Notes: generated by a model from the letters alone, not told the origin. 64,000 nt of DNA from Alterisphingorhabdus sp038748365 (GCA_038748365.1 JBCDIZ010000010.1:1-64000), one strand, 5' to 3'; positions 1-9,146 are shown, counted from the first letter of the stretch. Numbers and translations: made by a program.

Positions 1-186
1 AATGGTACGTCCTACCCTTCCAGAATTGACCCACTAGCGGTTCGTGCCAGCCGCAAAGCTGACACACCCGTGACACATTTTTGGAGACCCCAATCAGGTT
101 CTTGTGCTAAACATCAACCTGCAAGCAATCGAAGCCTGCGAGAGAGCGTGGTTCTGGCTCAGCCCCAAGCTGTACTGCTAAGACTG

Positions 187-236
187 CTGCCCTCCGAAGG
201 CAGAGGCCAGAGGTTCGAATCCTCTCGGGTGCGCCA
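187..236 (+). other. 3' half of tRNA-Arg(CCG), probable attachment-site remnant
   Basis: Positions 187-203 form a perfect 5-bp anticodon stem (CTGCC/GGCAG) around loop CTCCGAA, giving anticodon CCG. A 5-nt variable region, a perfect T arm (AGAGG / TTCGAAT / CCTCT), acceptor strand CGGGTGC, discriminator G and encoded CCA follow. This is exactly the 50 nt expected for tRNA positions 27-76. The 26 nt upstream contain no matching acceptor 5' strand (GCGCCCG expected) and no D arm, so the gene is only a 3' half. Integrases of the tyrosine family commonly recombine at tRNA 3' ends and leave such halves, so I infer an island boundary. A tRNA split by an intron, with its 5' exon outside the window, is the alternative. 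Confidence 0.6.
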
Positions 237-336
237 TTTCCAATCAAAATGGTAATGGTATTTCGATCTATCATATTGCAGATTTTGCGTTACTCTAGCG
301 CAACTTTGAAAAGTAACTGCAATAGTTAGGACTGCC

Positions 337-1311
337 ATGGCTTCTTCCCCCAGCAAGCTGGCGATTATCACAGGCGCATCCTCGGGTGTCGGGCTTCATG
401 CCGCGGCCGCACTGATTAACAGAGGCTGGCATGTTATCATGGCCTGTCGTGATCTGGCTAAGGCTGAGGCCGCTGCTAAGGAACTGGACCTGCCCAAACA
501 GGCTTATGAGATAGCCCATATTGATCTCGGCTCGTTGGAAAGCGTCCGCGCTTTTCATGCGGCATTTCGCGGTGACAAGCCCGATACCCCGCGTCCACTC
601 AATGCACTGGTGTGCAACGCCGCCACCTATATGCCGCTGTTGAAAGAGCCGCTGCGCTCGCCCGAAGGCTATGAGCTCAGCGTCGCAACCAATTATTTTG
701 GCCATTTTCTGCTCGCCAATCTGATGCTGGAGGATTTGCAGGCCGCATCCGCACCACGGTTGATAACGCTGGGCACGGTCACCGCCAATTCCGAGGAATT
801 TGGCGGCAAGATACCGATACCAGCACCGGCTGATCTGGGCGATTTTGATGGCCTCAAGGCGGGTTTCAAAGCGCCCATTGCGATGATCGACGGCAAGGGA
901 TTCAAGGCGGGCAAGGCCTATAAGGACAGCAAGCTGTGCACCATGATGATGAGCCGCGAGCTGCATGCGCGCTATCATGAAAAGACCGGTATCATCTTCA
1001 ACACACTTTATCCCGGTTGCGTCGCCGATACCCCGCTGTTCCGCAATGCGCCGCCACTGTTCCAGAAGATATTCCCCTGGTTTCAGAAGAATATCACCAA
1101 AGGTTATGTCTCCCAGCCGCTCTCCGGCGAGCGGGTAGCACAGGTGGTGGATGATCCGGATTTTGCGCAATCGGGCGTGCATTGGAGTTGGGGCAATCGC
1201 CAGAAACAAGGCCGCGATGCCTTTGCTCAGGGTCTGTCTGATAAAGCAACCGATGCAGCGCGTTCTAGCGAGTTGTGGGAGTTAAGCGCCGGGCTGGTGG
1301 ATATACCCTAG
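337..1311 (+). CDS. por: light-dependent protochlorophyllide oxidoreductase (LPOR)
   Basis: This short-chain dehydrogenase of 324 aa, the usual LPOR length, is predicted to reduce protochlorophyllide to chlorophyllide with NADPH and light in (bacterio)chlorophyll synthesis. The Rossmann motif TGASSGVG is at residues 12-19, NAA at 94-96, and the catalytic Tyr195 and Lys199 lie in AYKDSK. The LPOR-specific stretches YPGC (Cys228), FQKNITKGYVS and GVHWSWGN recall plant and cyanobacterial POR and set it apart from ordinary SDRs. The start has AGGA about 5 nt upstream. It stands alone: no bch, crt or puf gene is in the window, and a tRNA 3' half lies 100 bp upstream. In Alphaproteobacteria LPOR is a minority enzyme, thought to be acquired horizontally. 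A relative with another substrate cannot be excluded. Confidence 0.85.
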   Translation: MASSPSKLAIITGASSGVGLHAAAALINRGWHVIMACRDLAKAEAAAKELDLPKQAYEIAHIDLGSLESVRAFHAAFRGDKPDTPRPLNALVCNAATYMPLLKEPLRSPEGYELSVATNYFGHFLLANLMLEDLQAASAPRLITLGTVTANSEEFGGKIPIPAPADLGDFDGLKAGFKAPIAMIDGKGFKAGKAYKDSKLCTMMMSRELHARYHEKTGIIFNTLYPGCVADTPLFRNAPPLFQKIFPWFQKNITKGYVSQPLSGERVAQVVDDPDFAQSGVHWSWGNRQKQGRDAFAQGLSDKATDAARSSELWELSAGLVDIP

Positions 1312-1315
1312 CCAG

Positions 1316-2611
1316 TTATCGCTGAGCAGACTGCGGCGCTTTTGGCTCAGAGCTCCCTAATAGCTGCCCCTCTTTCATCCGCAGTGATATGCGGCCTGTA
1401 TTGTCAAAATCGGCCAGCGGGTCGCCCTCAAGCACCACAAAGCTCGCTTCATAGCCATCGATCAGCCTGCCAATCTTGCGGCCGGGAAACACTGCCTCCG
1501 CGCATCGTGTTGTCCACATATTGAGTAAAGTGCGATTATCCAGCACATCAAGACTGGCAATATGCTCTGCCTCTCCGCGTGATGTGCCGCGCGTATTATC
1601 ACTGCCTATGACAAGATTTACGCCTGCAGCATGAGCACGCTTCAGGTTATCACGCTGCGCGGCAATCGTCGCGGCATAGCTTTCCGGGTCTCGCTGCTCA
1701 AACCGCTTGGCAAGCGACAGCGTCGTAACAACAATGGCGTTGGTCTCTTTTGCCAGAGCAATCGTCTCATCGGAAAGCTGCAGCGGGCTTCGGTAAGACG
1801 GCATATGGGCAATAATATCGACACCGGCGCGAAGAGCCATGGCCATATCAAAATCGGTATTTACGTGCACCGCAACCCGCAAATTCTCTGCCTGCGCCAA
1901 CCTGACGACTTCGGGCAGAAACTCCGGATTCAACCCACGCAGACCATAGTATTCAGGGTCATCCTTACGCTCTTGATATTCCTCCGAATAGAGCAGCATG
2001 ACCTTGATGAAATCCGGCTTCTCGGCCAGGATCAGCGCCCATTTCTCATACACTTCGTCGAGAGTATCGGCCTCAAAATATCCTTTGTCGGCAAATGTGG
2101 CATTGGTGAATTCAGGATAACGCCCATAACGCCTCTTCAAGAACTCCCTCAGCTTACGCGGATGCCCGCCTGATCCGGTCAACCCGTTATTGGCAAAGAC
2201 AACATCAACCGAATCCGGTTTGTTTATCTTGTCCGCAATCTGCTCGCGATAAAGGGCGAATGACCCCGGCATCATTGCGTAGAAAATGCCATTATTCAGA
2301 TAGGCCTGGACCACCTCTTCCACACCATCGGCCCGACCACCAATATTGTGGTTATGCGCCTCACAAAAGGGCGGCACGACATACGCCCCGTCAAGATCAA
2401 TGATATCAGCAGCTTCGGTTTCTGATGGGGAGAATTGCAGGCTGTTGCCGATAACATATGCGGTTTGCGGTTCAAATGTCTCGCCATTGAACCACAGGCC
2501 ATTGTCGAGGCGATATTGTGGTAATGCGGTCTGCTCAATGGTGACGCAACTGGCCAAAAGGGACGACAGCATAAACGTCATCAACCCTTTGTGCAGATTT
2601 TGCGACAACAT
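1316..2611 (-). CDS. amidohydrolase-family lipoprotein
   Basis: A 431-aa metal-dependent hydrolase of the amidohydrolase superfamily. Residues 1-21 are a lipoprotein signal ending in LLAS-Cys22, so it is probably anchored in the envelope. The metal-binding HxH is His86-Asn-His88 (EAHNHN). A conserved Lys (DFIKVML, about 204), His (VAVHVNTD), His (IIAHMP) and the terminal Asp (VIGSDNTRG) follow in the order expected for the TIM-barrel active site. The substrate cannot be read from sequence; imidazolonepropionase/prolidase-like relatives are common in sphingomonads. It diverges from the sensor kinase gene, with about 90 bp between the preferred start codons, so they share a promoter region. Confidence 0.75.
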   Translation of the reverse strand: MLSQNLHKGLMTFMLSSLLASCVTIEQTALPQYRLDNGLWFNGETFEPQTAYVIGNSLQFSPSETEAADIIDLDGAYVVPPFCEAHNHNIGGRADGVEEVVQAYLNNGIFYAMMPGSFALYREQIADKINKPDSVDVVFANNGLTGSGGHPRKLREFLKRRYGRYPEFTNATFADKGYFEADTLDEVYEKWALILAEKPDFIKVMLLYSEEYQERKDDPEYYGLRGLNPEFLPEVVRLAQAENLRVAVHVNTDFDMAMALRAGVDIIAHMPSYRSPLQLSDETIALAKETNAIVVTTLSLAKRFEQRDPESYAATIAAQRDNLKRAHAAGVNLVIGSDNTRGTSRGEAEHIASLDVLDNRTLLNMWTTRCAEAVFPGRKIGRLIDGYEASFVVLEGDPLADFDNTGRISLRMKEGQLLGSSEPKAPQSAQR

Positions 2612-2698
2612 TGACCCGGCTCTCCTTGGTATGCCGGGCTCAAAATTGCACTATTCTTCAGCTCTTTGATCGGCAACTCGGCCAACATCAGAATTGCC

Positions 2699-3829
2699 AT
2701 GGTGAACAGCGGGAATGGCATGTTCAACGGATTGACTCCCATGCCTATAGTGCTTGTCATGGCATCGATAGCGAATCATGGCTTTGCACCGCGGGACGCG
2801 GTTTTTGAGCGCAAGATCCAATGGTCAGAATATAGCCAGGCGCTCTTCGTCTGGGCCATCTATGGTTTTGCCCAGCTCTTCATCCTGCCGGCCGTAATGC
2901 CGGAAAGCTGGTATTTTGTCCGTGATGCTGAAGCGATTTTTGAGGTATGTTTTCATGGTGCTATTGCCGCTTGCTTGGCCTTCCCACTCAAGGACTGGTT
3001 TCTTGCACGGCAGCGTTACACGCTGTTTGCCGTTGTCGCTCTAGCTATATTGCTGTTGGCGGCAGTATCGCTGGAGTTTTTGATCAATCCGCTTCTGTTT
3101 GGTAGCCGAGTTTTTCCTCCGGTCATCTATTATATATTCATTGACGGAACGAGCATTGCCCTATTGCTGTTTGCAGTAAGGTTGCTCGCCAATCGCCGCT
3201 ATAATGAACGTAGGCTGGAGGCACTTGAAAAGGCGCGAGCCGAGGCCGAATTGCAGCACCTCAAAGCCCAGATAAACCCGCATGTGCTGTTCAATGCGCT
3301 CAACAATATCTATTCGCATGCGCTGCACAAATCGGACAAGACGCCGGAGCTGATCCTCAAGCTGGCCGATATATTGCGCTATATGATTTATGACTGCGCC
3401 GATGATGCGGTACGGCTGGAAAAGGAAATCGCGTTTCTATCCGACTATGTCGATATTCAGAAGATGGCGCTGGATGGCCGGGGCAGTGTCGATTTCCGGC
3501 TGCAGGGCGATACAGCGGACAGGCAGATTGCCCCGTTTCTGCTTATCCCCTTTGTCGAAAACTGCTTCAAACACAGTCTGGATACGCTCGATCAGGGCAT
3601 TGATATCGATATCGATGTGCACATGAGCGACGGACGATTGCAGCTGGAATGCAGCAACAGCTTCGACCCACAAGCACCCCAGAAGCCACAGCATGAAGGC
3701 TCACAAGGCATAGGCCTTGCCAATGTCCGGCGCAGGCTGGAGCTGTTGTTCCGCGGTGATTTCACACTCAATATGTCATCTGATCACGGCAAATATCATG
3801 TCATGCTCAATGTCCCGGTAAGCGCATGA
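2699..3829 (+). CDS. LytS/AlgZ-type membrane sensor histidine kinase
   Basis: About four membrane helices lie in the first 165 residues, followed by a short coiled coil (ERRLEALEKARAEAELQ). Next comes the His_kinase domain (PF06580 type) with phospho-acceptor His in QINPHVLFNALNN, then an HATPase domain with N box (IPFVENCFKH) and G box (GIGLANVRRR). The kinase should phosphorylate the LytTR regulator encoded next, whose ATG overlaps this stop codon by 4 nt. No periplasmic sensor domain is visible. The reading frame is open to a TTG at 2666; I prefer ATG 2699, but no clear ribosome-binding site decides it. The signal sensed is unknown. Confidence 0.85.
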   Translation: MVNSGNGMFNGLTPMPIVLVMASIANHGFAPRDAVFERKIQWSEYSQALFVWAIYGFAQLFILPAVMPESWYFVRDAEAIFEVCFHGAIAACLAFPLKDWFLARQRYTLFAVVALAILLLAAVSLEFLINPLLFGSRVFPPVIYYIFIDGTSIALLLFAVRLLANRRYNERRLEALEKARAEAELQHLKAQINPHVLFNALNNIYSHALHKSDKTPELILKLADILRYMIYDCADDAVRLEKEIAFLSDYVDIQKMALDGRGSVDFRLQGDTADRQIAPFLLIPFVENCFKHSLDTLDQGIDIDIDVHMSDGRLQLECSNSFDPQAPQKPQHEGSQGIGLANVRRRLELLFRGDFTLNMSSDHGKYHVMLNVPVSA

Positions 3830-4539
3830 AACGATTAAGCTGCGCCATATTGGAAGACCAGCGCCCGGCGCAGAAAATCCTGATCAAATATATCGAGGAT
3901 GCGGACACACTCGACCTAAAGGGAGTCTTTGGCTCCGCTGCTGAAGCGGCCCATGCTCTGCCTGCTGCGGCTGTCGATCTTCTATTTCTCGATCTGCATC
4001 TGCCGAAAATGGACGGTTTCCCTTTCTTGAAGACATTGACCCGACCACCGCTGGTGATCGTCACCACCGCCGATGCGGATCAGGCGATTGAGGGCTATGC
4101 GCATAATGTCGTCGATTATCTGCTCAAGCCCTTCTCTTTTGACCGGTTTCTGCAGGCAATCGAGAAAGCGCGACAGCAAAGCGTTATGCCAAGCGATGGG
4201 GCCATCGAAAGCAGAGACACAGTGCAAAGCCATGACCTGTTTGTCAAAAGCCATGGCGAGATACGGCGCATCCCGGTCGAGAATATCCAGTTCATCCGGG
4301 CCGAGAGCGATTATGTCGAGCTCTATACCGAGGATGAGCGTTTCTTTTTCGCCAGCACATTGCAGTCGTTGCTGAAAGAACTGCCAACCCATCTCTTCGC
4401 CCGGGTTCACAAATCCTATATTATCAATATCCGACAGATTTCGCGGATTGTCGGCACCGAGGTTCATATTGGCGGGACGACAGTGCCCATCGGACGCAGC
4501 TATAAAGAAGGGTTTTTGCAGCGGATTTCTATTCGGTAA
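3826..4539 (+). CDS. LytTR-family response regulator
   Basis: A 237-aa regulator. The N-terminal receiver domain has the acidic pair Glu10-Asp11, phospho-acceptor Asp56 (FLDLHLP), Thr80-Thr81 and Lys101 (LLKPF). The C-terminal LytTR DNA-binding domain runs from about residue 138 to the end (VENIQFIRAESDYVELYT, FARVHKSYIINI). It overlaps the kinase gene by an ATGA, so the two are translationally coupled and form a cognate pair. LytTR regulators bind paired direct repeats, often controlling envelope or secreted factors. The targets here cannot be read; the divergent amidohydrolase is one candidate. Confidence 0.88.
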   Translation: MKRLSCAILEDQRPAQKILIKYIEDADTLDLKGVFGSAAEAAHALPAAAVDLLFLDLHLPKMDGFPFLKTLTRPPLVIVTTADADQAIEGYAHNVVDYLLKPFSFDRFLQAIEKARQQSVMPSDGAIESRDTVQSHDLFVKSHGEIRRIPVENIQFIRAESDYVELYTEDERFFFASTLQSLLKELPTHLFARVHKSYIINIRQISRIVGTEVHIGGTTVPIGRSYKEGFLQRISIR

Positions 4540-4636
4540 TATTGTGCAGATTGGCGGACTCTGTTGACACCATCGGCGCGATTATCGAGGCGGAGCTGAA
4601 AAGCCCGGCATCTGGTTAGCGCTTACTACCCGTATA

Positions 4637-6394
4637 TCAGCATTGCCCCGAACCGATGCGGCAATTGGTGCGTGCGCCGGAGCGGGACAGATAATAACCG
4701 CTGGTGTTGAACTTGCTGACACCGCTCCAATAATCAATGTCGGGCGGCGTGTACCAGGTACGGCTTGAGCTGCTAGGCGGCGGCGCGGGGCGTGTGGCTT
4801 CAACATAGCGGTTGCGTTCGGCGACATAAGCATTCCATTTTTCGATCCGCTGTTGCCGCTGATAGGCAGCATAGGCCGCATTGCGACGCCGCTGCTCAGC
4901 CATGGCTGCGGAACGCTGAATGGCGCGTTCCCGTTCCGCCCGTTTACGCGCTTCTATTTCCGCTTTTATTCGGGCTTTTTCCTGCTGCTCACGCCGCGCT
5001 GCCCATTGCTCCGATTCCCTGATGGTGGCGACTATATAGTTTTCCAGATTGCCAGCGGGCATAGTCTTCAGGAGAGACATGGCGATCAGCTTGCCCGAAG
5101 AGTCCGTATAGCCGCGTTTATATATCTCCGCTGTGCCATTCTCATGCACGAGATACAGGCCATTTATCGATCGCCGGTCACGCATCTTTTTGTATGTCTG
5201 GCCGGGATAGCGATTGCTGACAATCGCACCGACATCACGGTAATGCGCACCGGTGACCGAGCGCATAATCTCGTCATAGGTCGGCAGCGTGCCCTTCAGG
5301 CTGACAATCGCCCAGCGGTCGCCAACCTCGGTCTGCCATTTGGCAACCCAGCCAGCAGGCGCTATTTCCATCTTCTTGCAACATAGGATGTCGCCATGCG
5401 TCGCCTCGATCAGCTTGAGCTCAAACGGCACATAATAGTCGTCCGGAGTTTCGCGCTCAAAGGGGAACATCCCCATCGGCCGGATGCCGATCAGATTGCC
5501 CGGCGCCGCCTTATAGCCAAGCTGATCGGTATAGATCGGAAAATAGAGATGATCGTCACTATCCGCGGTGAAGAACAACACATGCTTCTTCGTCGGAACG
5601 CCGCTCAGGGTTAGCACCTTGTATCCGGGCAATATTGTCAGATCGGACGTCTGGTTGAAGGTCAAAGCACCGGTCTCTGGATCGGGCAGCACGGCAACAT
5701 CATGGACGATACCATCGCCGTTGCGAACTCGCGCAATGGCCGCGCTGCCGACGGAAAATATCTGGCTGAATTTCACACCATGCCCGCCGCCAGCATTAAA
5801 CGAGGCCAGCACCAGATTATCGACCTGGCCCAATATCTCGCCTTCTGGCGTAAAGAACGTCGCCGTGGCCGTCCGCTTGTTTTCGTCTATGGCGAGCGCA
5901 TAGACCGGCGCCGCCCAGAATGGCGCCCCGCGTCGCCCGGTGCCGCTACCATTTTCCGAATAGAGAAAGGCGCTGAGCTTTACCCGGCCAATGTCCTGAC
6001 AGCCCTTCTCTGCATGGCGCTTTATGCACCAGCTTCCGTCCATCTTCCGGGCGAAGGAAAAATCGGGACCGCCCGCCTCAATATCGCGGTATCGCGGTTC
6101 GACCACCCAGCGCGGTTGCGCGCCTGAGAGATCGAGGACGCCGTTGAGTGTATAATATTTGCCCTTGGCGGTATAGACGACCTGCTTCAGATGCTCGGTG
6201 CCGCTATGCTCTTTAGGTTCATAGTTGCGCAACCTGGCAAAGCTGAAATCCTTGGCGGGTGTCTTGGTTTCATATTTTGCGGCGGGGACTTTTTTGAACT
6301 TGGGATCATCTGCTGCCGCTGCCGGTCCGGCAACTGCCAACAGGCATATGCCGAGAAATGTGGCGCAAATTCTATAAACATAGCTGCGGACCAT
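4637..6394 (-). CDS. exported protein of unknown function with basic coiled-coil C-terminus
   Basis: A 585-aa protein I do not recognise. The frame is open upstream to 6526, but ATG 6394 is preceded by GGGAGGA at good spacing and opens a classical signal peptide (hydrophobic ICLLAVAGPAAAA, cleavage after AAA). I therefore use that start. The mature part has a beta-rich body with two close Cys residues (GSWCIKRHAEKGC), then about 70 residues rich in Arg, Glu, Ala and Gln (ERERAIQRSAAMAEQRR) that should form a charged helix, as in TolA. A Pro/Ser linker and a Cys-containing tail (CRIGSGQC) follow. It is probably periplasmic or surface-associated. It is transcribed alone, divergent from the ArsR gene. 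Confidence 0.7.
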   Translation of the reverse strand: MVRSYVYRICATFLGICLLAVAGPAAAADDPKFKKVPAAKYETKTPAKDFSFARLRNYEPKEHSGTEHLKQVVYTAKGKYYTLNGVLDLSGAQPRWVVEPRYRDIEAGGPDFSFARKMDGSWCIKRHAEKGCQDIGRVKLSAFLYSENGSGTGRRGAPFWAAPVYALAIDENKRTATATFFTPEGEILGQVDNLVLASFNAGGGHGVKFSQIFSVGSAAIARVRNGDGIVHDVAVLPDPETGALTFNQTSDLTILPGYKVLTLSGVPTKKHVLFFTADSDDHLYFPIYTDQLGYKAAPGNLIGIRPMGMFPFERETPDDYYVPFELKLIEATHGDILCCKKMEIAPAGWVAKWQTEVGDRWAIVSLKGTLPTYDEIMRSVTGAHYRDVGAIVSNRYPGQTYKKMRDRRSINGLYLVHENGTAEIYKRGYTDSSGKLIAMSLLKTMPAGNLENYIVATIRESEQWAARREQQEKARIKAEIEARKRAERERAIQRSAAMAEQRRRNAAYAAYQRQQRIEKWNAYVAERNRYVEATRPAPPPSSSSRTWYTPPDIDYWSGVSKFNTSGYYLSRSGARTNCRIGSGQC

Positions 6395-6532
6395 AGCGCA
6401 TCCTCCCATCATGGGACAATATGGTGCAAGCCATTCTCGGTCTTGTAAGGAAACGACAAAAGCCGTTTCAACCCAAATCAGCAACGATCCATCATGTTGA
6501 CACAATAACCATAAAAATATAACCAATCGGTT

Positions 6533-6871
6533 ATGAATAAGTCCTCACTCAACACTATTTTCTATGCTCTGGCCGATCCGACCAGACGCGGCATGCTGGC
6601 GCAACTTTCTGAGGGCGAGGCAAATGTACGCTCGCTGACAAAGCAATATGCCATTTCACAGCCAGCTATATCCAAGCATTTACGGGTATTGGAACAGGCG
6701 GGCCTGGTGACAAGGACAAAGCGCGGGCGCGAGAGCATCGTGCGCGTCGATCCGCGGCCGATTAACGAGGTCACATCATGGATCGAGCGCTATGCGCATT
6801 TCTGGCAGGACCAGTTCGATGCGGTTGAGCACTATCTTCAGGATAAGGCGGCAAGGAGGAGGAAGCCATGA
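6533..6871 (+). CDS. ArsR-family winged-helix regulator
   Basis: A 112-aa winged-helix protein. The recognition region ISQPAISKHLRVLEQAGLV is the typical ArsR helix-turn-helix followed by the wing (TRTKRGRESIVRVDP). No metal-binding CxC motif is present. This type usually pairs with an SRPBCC/AHSA1 protein and represses its own operon. The next gene begins inside its stop codon (ATGA), supporting that pairing. The start ATG at 6533 is 138 bp from the divergent secreted-protein gene. Confidence 0.88.
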   Translation: MNKSSLNTIFYALADPTRRGMLAQLSEGEANVRSLTKQYAISQPAISKHLRVLEQAGLVTRTKRGRESIVRVDPRPINEVTSWIERYAHFWQDQFDAVEHYLQDKAARRRKP

Positions 6872-7347
6872 CAACGATAACGGAATTCGGTGATGGGCAA
6901 TTGACAGTAACCCGTGTCTATAACGCACCGATCGAAGAGGTCTTTGAGGCGTGGATCGAAACCAGCAAGCTTAAGAAATGGTGGGGCTGCGCGGAATGTG
7001 TCGATGTACAGTCGGAAGTCGAACCGAGACTTGGCGGTAAATACAACCATCACATGACCCTGGAAACCGAATATGGCCGACATGAACAGCCCGGTTTTGC
7101 AACATTGGTTGAATATGATCCTCCAAGAAAGCTGGCCTATACCTCCAATGAGCAAGGTGACGAGATGGTGATCTCGGTCAATTTCAATTCAGTTGAAGGC
7201 GGCACCAAAGTGACTCTCGTCCACTCCAGAATCCCGAACATGAAAGTCGATGGCGGTGTCGATCTTCACGACATTATTCGCGGCGGTTGGACCGCTGCAT
7301 TTGAAAAACTTGCGCGGCTCTTCGAAAGAGCGGATGCTGTGCTTTGA
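6868..7347 (+). CDS. SRPBCC / AHSA1-domain protein
   Basis: A 159-aa START-like (Bet v 1 fold) protein of the Activator of Hsp90 ATPase homologue 1 group. The N-terminal strand-helix (LTVTRVYNAPIEEVFEAWIE) and the KKWWGC motif are characteristic. The C-terminus closes with the long ligand-covering helix (GGWTAAFEKLARLFE). These proteins bind a hydrophobic ligand; the name does not imply Hsp90 function in bacteria. It is coupled to the ArsR regulator by a 4-nt overlap. The ligand is unknown. Confidence 0.85.
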   Translation: MTTITEFGDGQLTVTRVYNAPIEEVFEAWIETSKLKKWWGCAECVDVQSEVEPRLGGKYNHHMTLETEYGRHEQPGFATLVEYDPPRKLAYTSNEQGDEMVISVNFNSVEGGTKVTLVHSRIPNMKVDGGVDLHDIIRGGWTAAFEKLARLFERADAVL

Positions 7348-7413
7348 GCAAGCAAATGCTGATAGGCAAGACCAACGAGAACTGCTGAATCAGGTCTTGG
7401 CCTGCCATCAGGT

Positions 7414-8556
7414 TTATGTGCCGAGATCATCAACCATCTCGGCCAGCACAGCCAGACAGTCATCCCCCAACCGCTTGCAGCGTTCCGGGCTCCAGCCCTG
7501 TTCTGCATCGGGCAAGTCGCGATTGTCCTTGAACGGCATTTCCAGTGTCATTGCGACACAGCCATGGCTTTTCGCGAAGCGTTCGGCGACCTGGTTCGTC
7601 GACATGGAGAGATTGGCCTTGCCCTTGGGCGCGACCGGATAGCCGAGTTCGGTCTGAAAATCGGGAGTGCGCGCAGCGAGCAGATTGCGATAGCGATGAT
7701 AAAGCTCGCCCTGCCTTTCGGTCCATGACGGGATGCCCTCAAAACCGGCGATAAACACTGCCGGGATCGCCTCATCGCCATGAGCATCTATGGCAAAGGC
7801 GCAGCCGGTCTCGTCCATCGCATTGCGCACGCACAGCACTTCGGGGCTGCGCTCTGCTGTCGGATCATGCCATTCGCGATTGAGATTGACGCCTGCATAG
7901 TTAGTGCGCAAATGGCCACGGCGGCTGCCATCGGGGTTCATATTGGGCACGACATGTATCCGGCATTTCTGGCGCAGCAGCCGCGCATGCGGATCAGCCG
8001 GATCGGTCAGCTTTTCCAAAACCCCTTCCATCCACCATTCGGCCATGGTTTCACCTGGATGCTGACGCGCATAGAGCCAGACCGGAATATCGCCCTCGCC
8101 CATTTCGAGGCAATCCATCGGCTGGCCTTCAAGGCTATGGCCAAGACAACGATAATCGACGCCTTCCGCCGATGCGGCTTCTGCAACCAGATCATGGTGC
8201 CGCTCCATGGAATAGGGCGCAAAATAGGCGAACCAGCACACACCCGAAGCCGGAATATGGCGGATGGTCAGCGTGCCGCTCTGCTTGTCATAGCTGCTCT
8301 CGGCGCGCTCCCAATAGTCGCGGTCCTCACTGACACAGGCGGCATAATCGGGCCAGCCCTGCGGGTAGGCGGAGTCCGTAAGGCCGGTAACCTCCAGCAC
8401 CACTTCCTCGCCCGGATCGGTGGCGAGGCGGAAATGGAACCATTGGAAGAAATCGGACTCGCGGTCCTTACTGATGGTCAATTGGGCGTGATTGTCGGAT
8501 TGCTCGATAATCTGGATGTTGCCGGAATCGAATGCGCTACAAATGTCATGAATCAT
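7414..8556 (-). CDS. M14-family zinc carboxypeptidase
   Basis: A 380-aa metallopeptidase of the cytosolic carboxypeptidase-like branch of M14. Zinc ligands are seen in RQHPGETMAEWW (His and Glu of HPGE) and the downstream His in AIDAHGDEA. The NMNPDGSRRGHLRTNYAGVNLNREW block holds the substrate-binding Asn/Arg residues. MTLEMPFKD supplies the catalytic Glu near the C-terminus. A beta-rich N-terminal domain (about 1-120) precedes the catalytic domain, as in this subgroup. There is no signal peptide, so it is cytoplasmic. Its ATG overlaps the stop of the preceding lipoprotein gene, making it the last gene of a three-gene operon. Confidence 0.82.
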   Translation of the reverse strand: MIHDICSAFDSGNIQIIEQSDNHAQLTISKDRESDFFQWFHFRLATDPGEEVVLEVTGLTDSAYPQGWPDYAACVSEDRDYWERAESSYDKQSGTLTIRHIPASGVCWFAYFAPYSMERHHDLVAEAASAEGVDYRCLGHSLEGQPMDCLEMGEGDIPVWLYARQHPGETMAEWWMEGVLEKLTDPADPHARLLRQKCRIHVVPNMNPDGSRRGHLRTNYAGVNLNREWHDPTAERSPEVLCVRNAMDETGCAFAIDAHGDEAIPAVFIAGFEGIPSWTERQGELYHRYRNLLAARTPDFQTELGYPVAPKGKANLSMSTNQVAERFAKSHGCVAMTLEMPFKDNRDLPDAEQGWSPERCKRLGDDCLAVLAEMVDDLGT

Positions 8557-9143
8557 GGCACCGAGATAGTCTCACCCGAGCGCCCTGGGAAGTCGCTAAA
8601 TATGGCCGAGAGCATTTTATCGGCACAGGCAGCAGGGGTGGCCTCGGGCGTGTCCGGCTTGGCCTCGCTCTGGCCGCGCGATTCCCACAAGGCAATGCCC
8701 TGAGTGCGATCATTGATAGAAACGCGCAGCCGACAATAAACCCGATTGGGGTTGCCGCCAAAGGGGATGGTAAGCGTGCCACCAACTGAACCCCCGGTGC
8801 CGATAGCGGCTGGGCCGCCGCCGGACAGTATCGCTTGGTCATCGACTTTGCCGCCATCAACAATGCGATAACCGATAGTGGCAATCTGGTCGCTCTTTTG
8901 GTCAGTACCGACGACATTATAGCCCTGCCCAATTAGCACACGGGTAAGACGCTGTTCAAAAGCCGCATAGCCGCTGGTTGAGGCTTGCTCCTCATATAAT
9001 GGCAGGATGGCAATGCTGCCTTGCCCCAATTCGCTCTGCCGCTCAGGCAGATGAAAACGGGTTAACTCGCCAGGGGCAACCGGCGTGGTGCAGGCTGCAA
9101 GCAATAACGATGGCGTAATGAGAGCAAGCAGCCGCATCAGCAC
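8553..9143 (-). CDS. DUF4136-like lipoprotein (copy 2)
   Basis: A 196-aa predicted outer-membrane or periplasmic lipoprotein (lipobox LLLAACTTPV) of DUF4136 type. It resembles the gene just upstream (shared TTPV, VEVRRFH/LTRFHLP, SISEAKPGSPEAEP / SEAKPDTPEATP and the same C-terminal FPG block), so the two are an old tandem duplication. Start is GTG 9143 or ATG 9137. It begins 3 nt after the upstream stop and overlaps the M14 gene by 4 nt. The family function is not known. Confidence 0.72.
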   Translation of the reverse strand: MLMRLLALITPSLLLAACTTPVAPGELTRFHLPERQSELGQGSIAILPLYEEQASTSGYAAFEQRLTRVLIGQGYNVVGTDQKSDQIATIGYRIVDGGKVDDQAILSGGGPAAIGTGGSVGGTLTIPFGGNPNRVYCRLRVSINDRTQGIALWESRGQSEAKPDTPEATPAACADKMLSAIFSDFPGRSGETISVP

Positions 9144-9146
9144 GGC

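Noticed and set aside
1..236. Group I intron in tRNA-Arg
   Set aside because: Such introns interrupt anticodon loops, but the whole anticodon arm is contiguous here and I saw no P7 core words; an att half-site fits better, though the 5' side lies outside the window.
70..255. Open frame over the tRNA-Arg half
   Set aside because: It runs through the tRNA sequence, has no ribosome-binding site, and its composition is explained by the RNA.
295..1209. 304-aa minus-strand frame over the LPOR gene
   Set aside because: Shadow frame with no recognisable domain, antisense to a well-matched gene.
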